DNA of 64,000 nucleotides from contig NZ_AQHR01000088.1 of assembly GCF_000390185.1 (NCBI RefSeq), positions 186,001 to 250,000 of the forward strand, written 5' to 3'. The position numbers and the translations under genes were made by a program. The notes under the pieces are model-generated. The model was not told the origin of the DNA and made no database searches. It saw only the letters and a program-made list of their open reading frames with translations. This stretch comes from Lunatimonas lonarensis. GTDB taxonomy: Bacteria; Bacteroidota; Bacteroidia; Cytophagales; Cyclobacteriaceae. Positions 63,689 through 64,000 of this stretch are shown here, piece after piece. Positions within the stretch are counted from its first letter, which is position 1. Each line of letters starts with the position of its first letter.

Positions 63689-64000
63689 ATCCGATTTATA
63701 GCTGTTTAAGCAATTCAGTTTAACTTTTTTAAAATCGTCGGATCATCGATCCTATGCATTGCTCAAGGCAAATTAAGGATAAAATTGGCTACCCTTCCGT
63801 TAACAACACAGAAAAAGCAGGCAAGGTTGGACGCTGGCTTGTAGTGGTCAATTCCTTTTTTTGTGAAATCCCCGACGAGTGATATTTGGGGAAATCCCCA
63901 AATACCATTTGGATAAGATAGGTAAATCTAAGAGATTAATACCTTTCTACCAACTAAAAAACCGGTCTAGTGCTTCAAAATCGACACGCTTTTCCAAACC
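63689..64000. other. 312-bp region at the window edge
   Basis: No gene is seen. It holds a T-rich stretch upstream of the FG-GAP gene and the palindrome at 63883-63904. It may contain the promoter of a gene outside the window. Confidence 0.4.
63883..63904. promoter_or_regulatory. Perfect 9-bp palindrome with flanking direct repeat
   Basis: TATTTGGGG (63883-63891) and CCCCAAATA (63896-63904) are perfect inverted repeats around AAAT. In addition GAAATCCCC occurs at 63865-63873 and again at 63891-63899, a direct repeat 26 bp apart. This looks like an operator with two binding sites. The bound regulator is unknown. Confidence 0.5.

Overview
The window reads as chromosomal DNA of a Bacteroidota bacterium, most likely a free-living (probably marine) member of the Cytophagales. 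The evidence is a bifunctional LpxC-FabZ fusion, the type IX secretion regulator PorX, a protein with a type-B T9SS sorting domain, a three-gene succinate dehydrogenase with a single-subunit cytochrome b, TAnnTTTG-type -7 promoter boxes, almost no Shine-Dalgarno sequences, and many periplasmic or outer-membrane proteins. I see no rRNA, tRNA, CRISPR array, prophage or transposase. The content is mainly core genome with several accessory modules.

Layout. 0.1-4.7 kb: an XRE/S24 regulator with a palindromic operator at its start, a sugar-porter plus fructokinase pair, a small beta-barrel and a GNAT enzyme. 4.8-8.3 kb: sdhCAB on the minus strand. 8.8-11.6 kb: a 925-residue secreted T9SS cargo. 11.8-19.3 kb: beta-carbonic anhydrase, fabD, folK, sppA, a degenerate EEP-family protein and valS. 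19.3-21.0 kb: a porin-like barrel and pyrophosphatase. 21.1-26.8 kb: a tightly overlapped minus-strand operon (ThiF/E1-like protein, GNAT/LuxI-like acyltransferase, 7TMR-DISM histidine kinase, receiver-histidine kinase) with a divergent single-domain receiver. The intergenic region between them carries two inverted repeats. 26.9-30.1 kb: porX-tsaE-ald. 30.1-35.2 kb: HD hydrolase, lpxD, lpxC-fabZ, lpxA and an ABC ATPase. 35.3-43.8 kb: small envelope proteins, mutS2, a partial Bat (aerotolerance) operon, a receiver and a cysteine-less peroxiredoxin-like protein. 44.2-47.7 kb: smc. 47.9-52.5 kb: a sulfur module (two YeeE/YedE half-transporters, an outer-membrane barrel, a persulfide-dioxygenase-like MBL-rhodanese protein and a rhodanese). 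52.6-56.4 kb: a fatty-acid-hydroxylase-family protein and a second sdhAB pair with no cytochrome gene. 56.4-63.7 kb: a Gfo/Idh/MocA oxidoreductase, an amidohydrolase, a TrpB2-type synthase and a large CRTAC1-like FG-GAP protein.

The best candidate for an undescribed system is the 21.1-26.8 kb module. An adenylating E1-like enzyme and an acyltransferase with autoinducer-synthase-like motifs are translationally coupled to a membrane sensor kinase and a receiver-kinase, with a paralogous receiver transcribed divergently. This is the arrangement expected of a 'make a small molecule and sense it' circuit, but that function is inference. Two apparent pseudoenzymes (15820-16452 and 43283-43828), the cytochrome-less sdhAB pair, and promoter boxes that sit almost on the start codon also deserve a second look. 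All calls come from reading the sequence and recognising families; no database search or computation was run.
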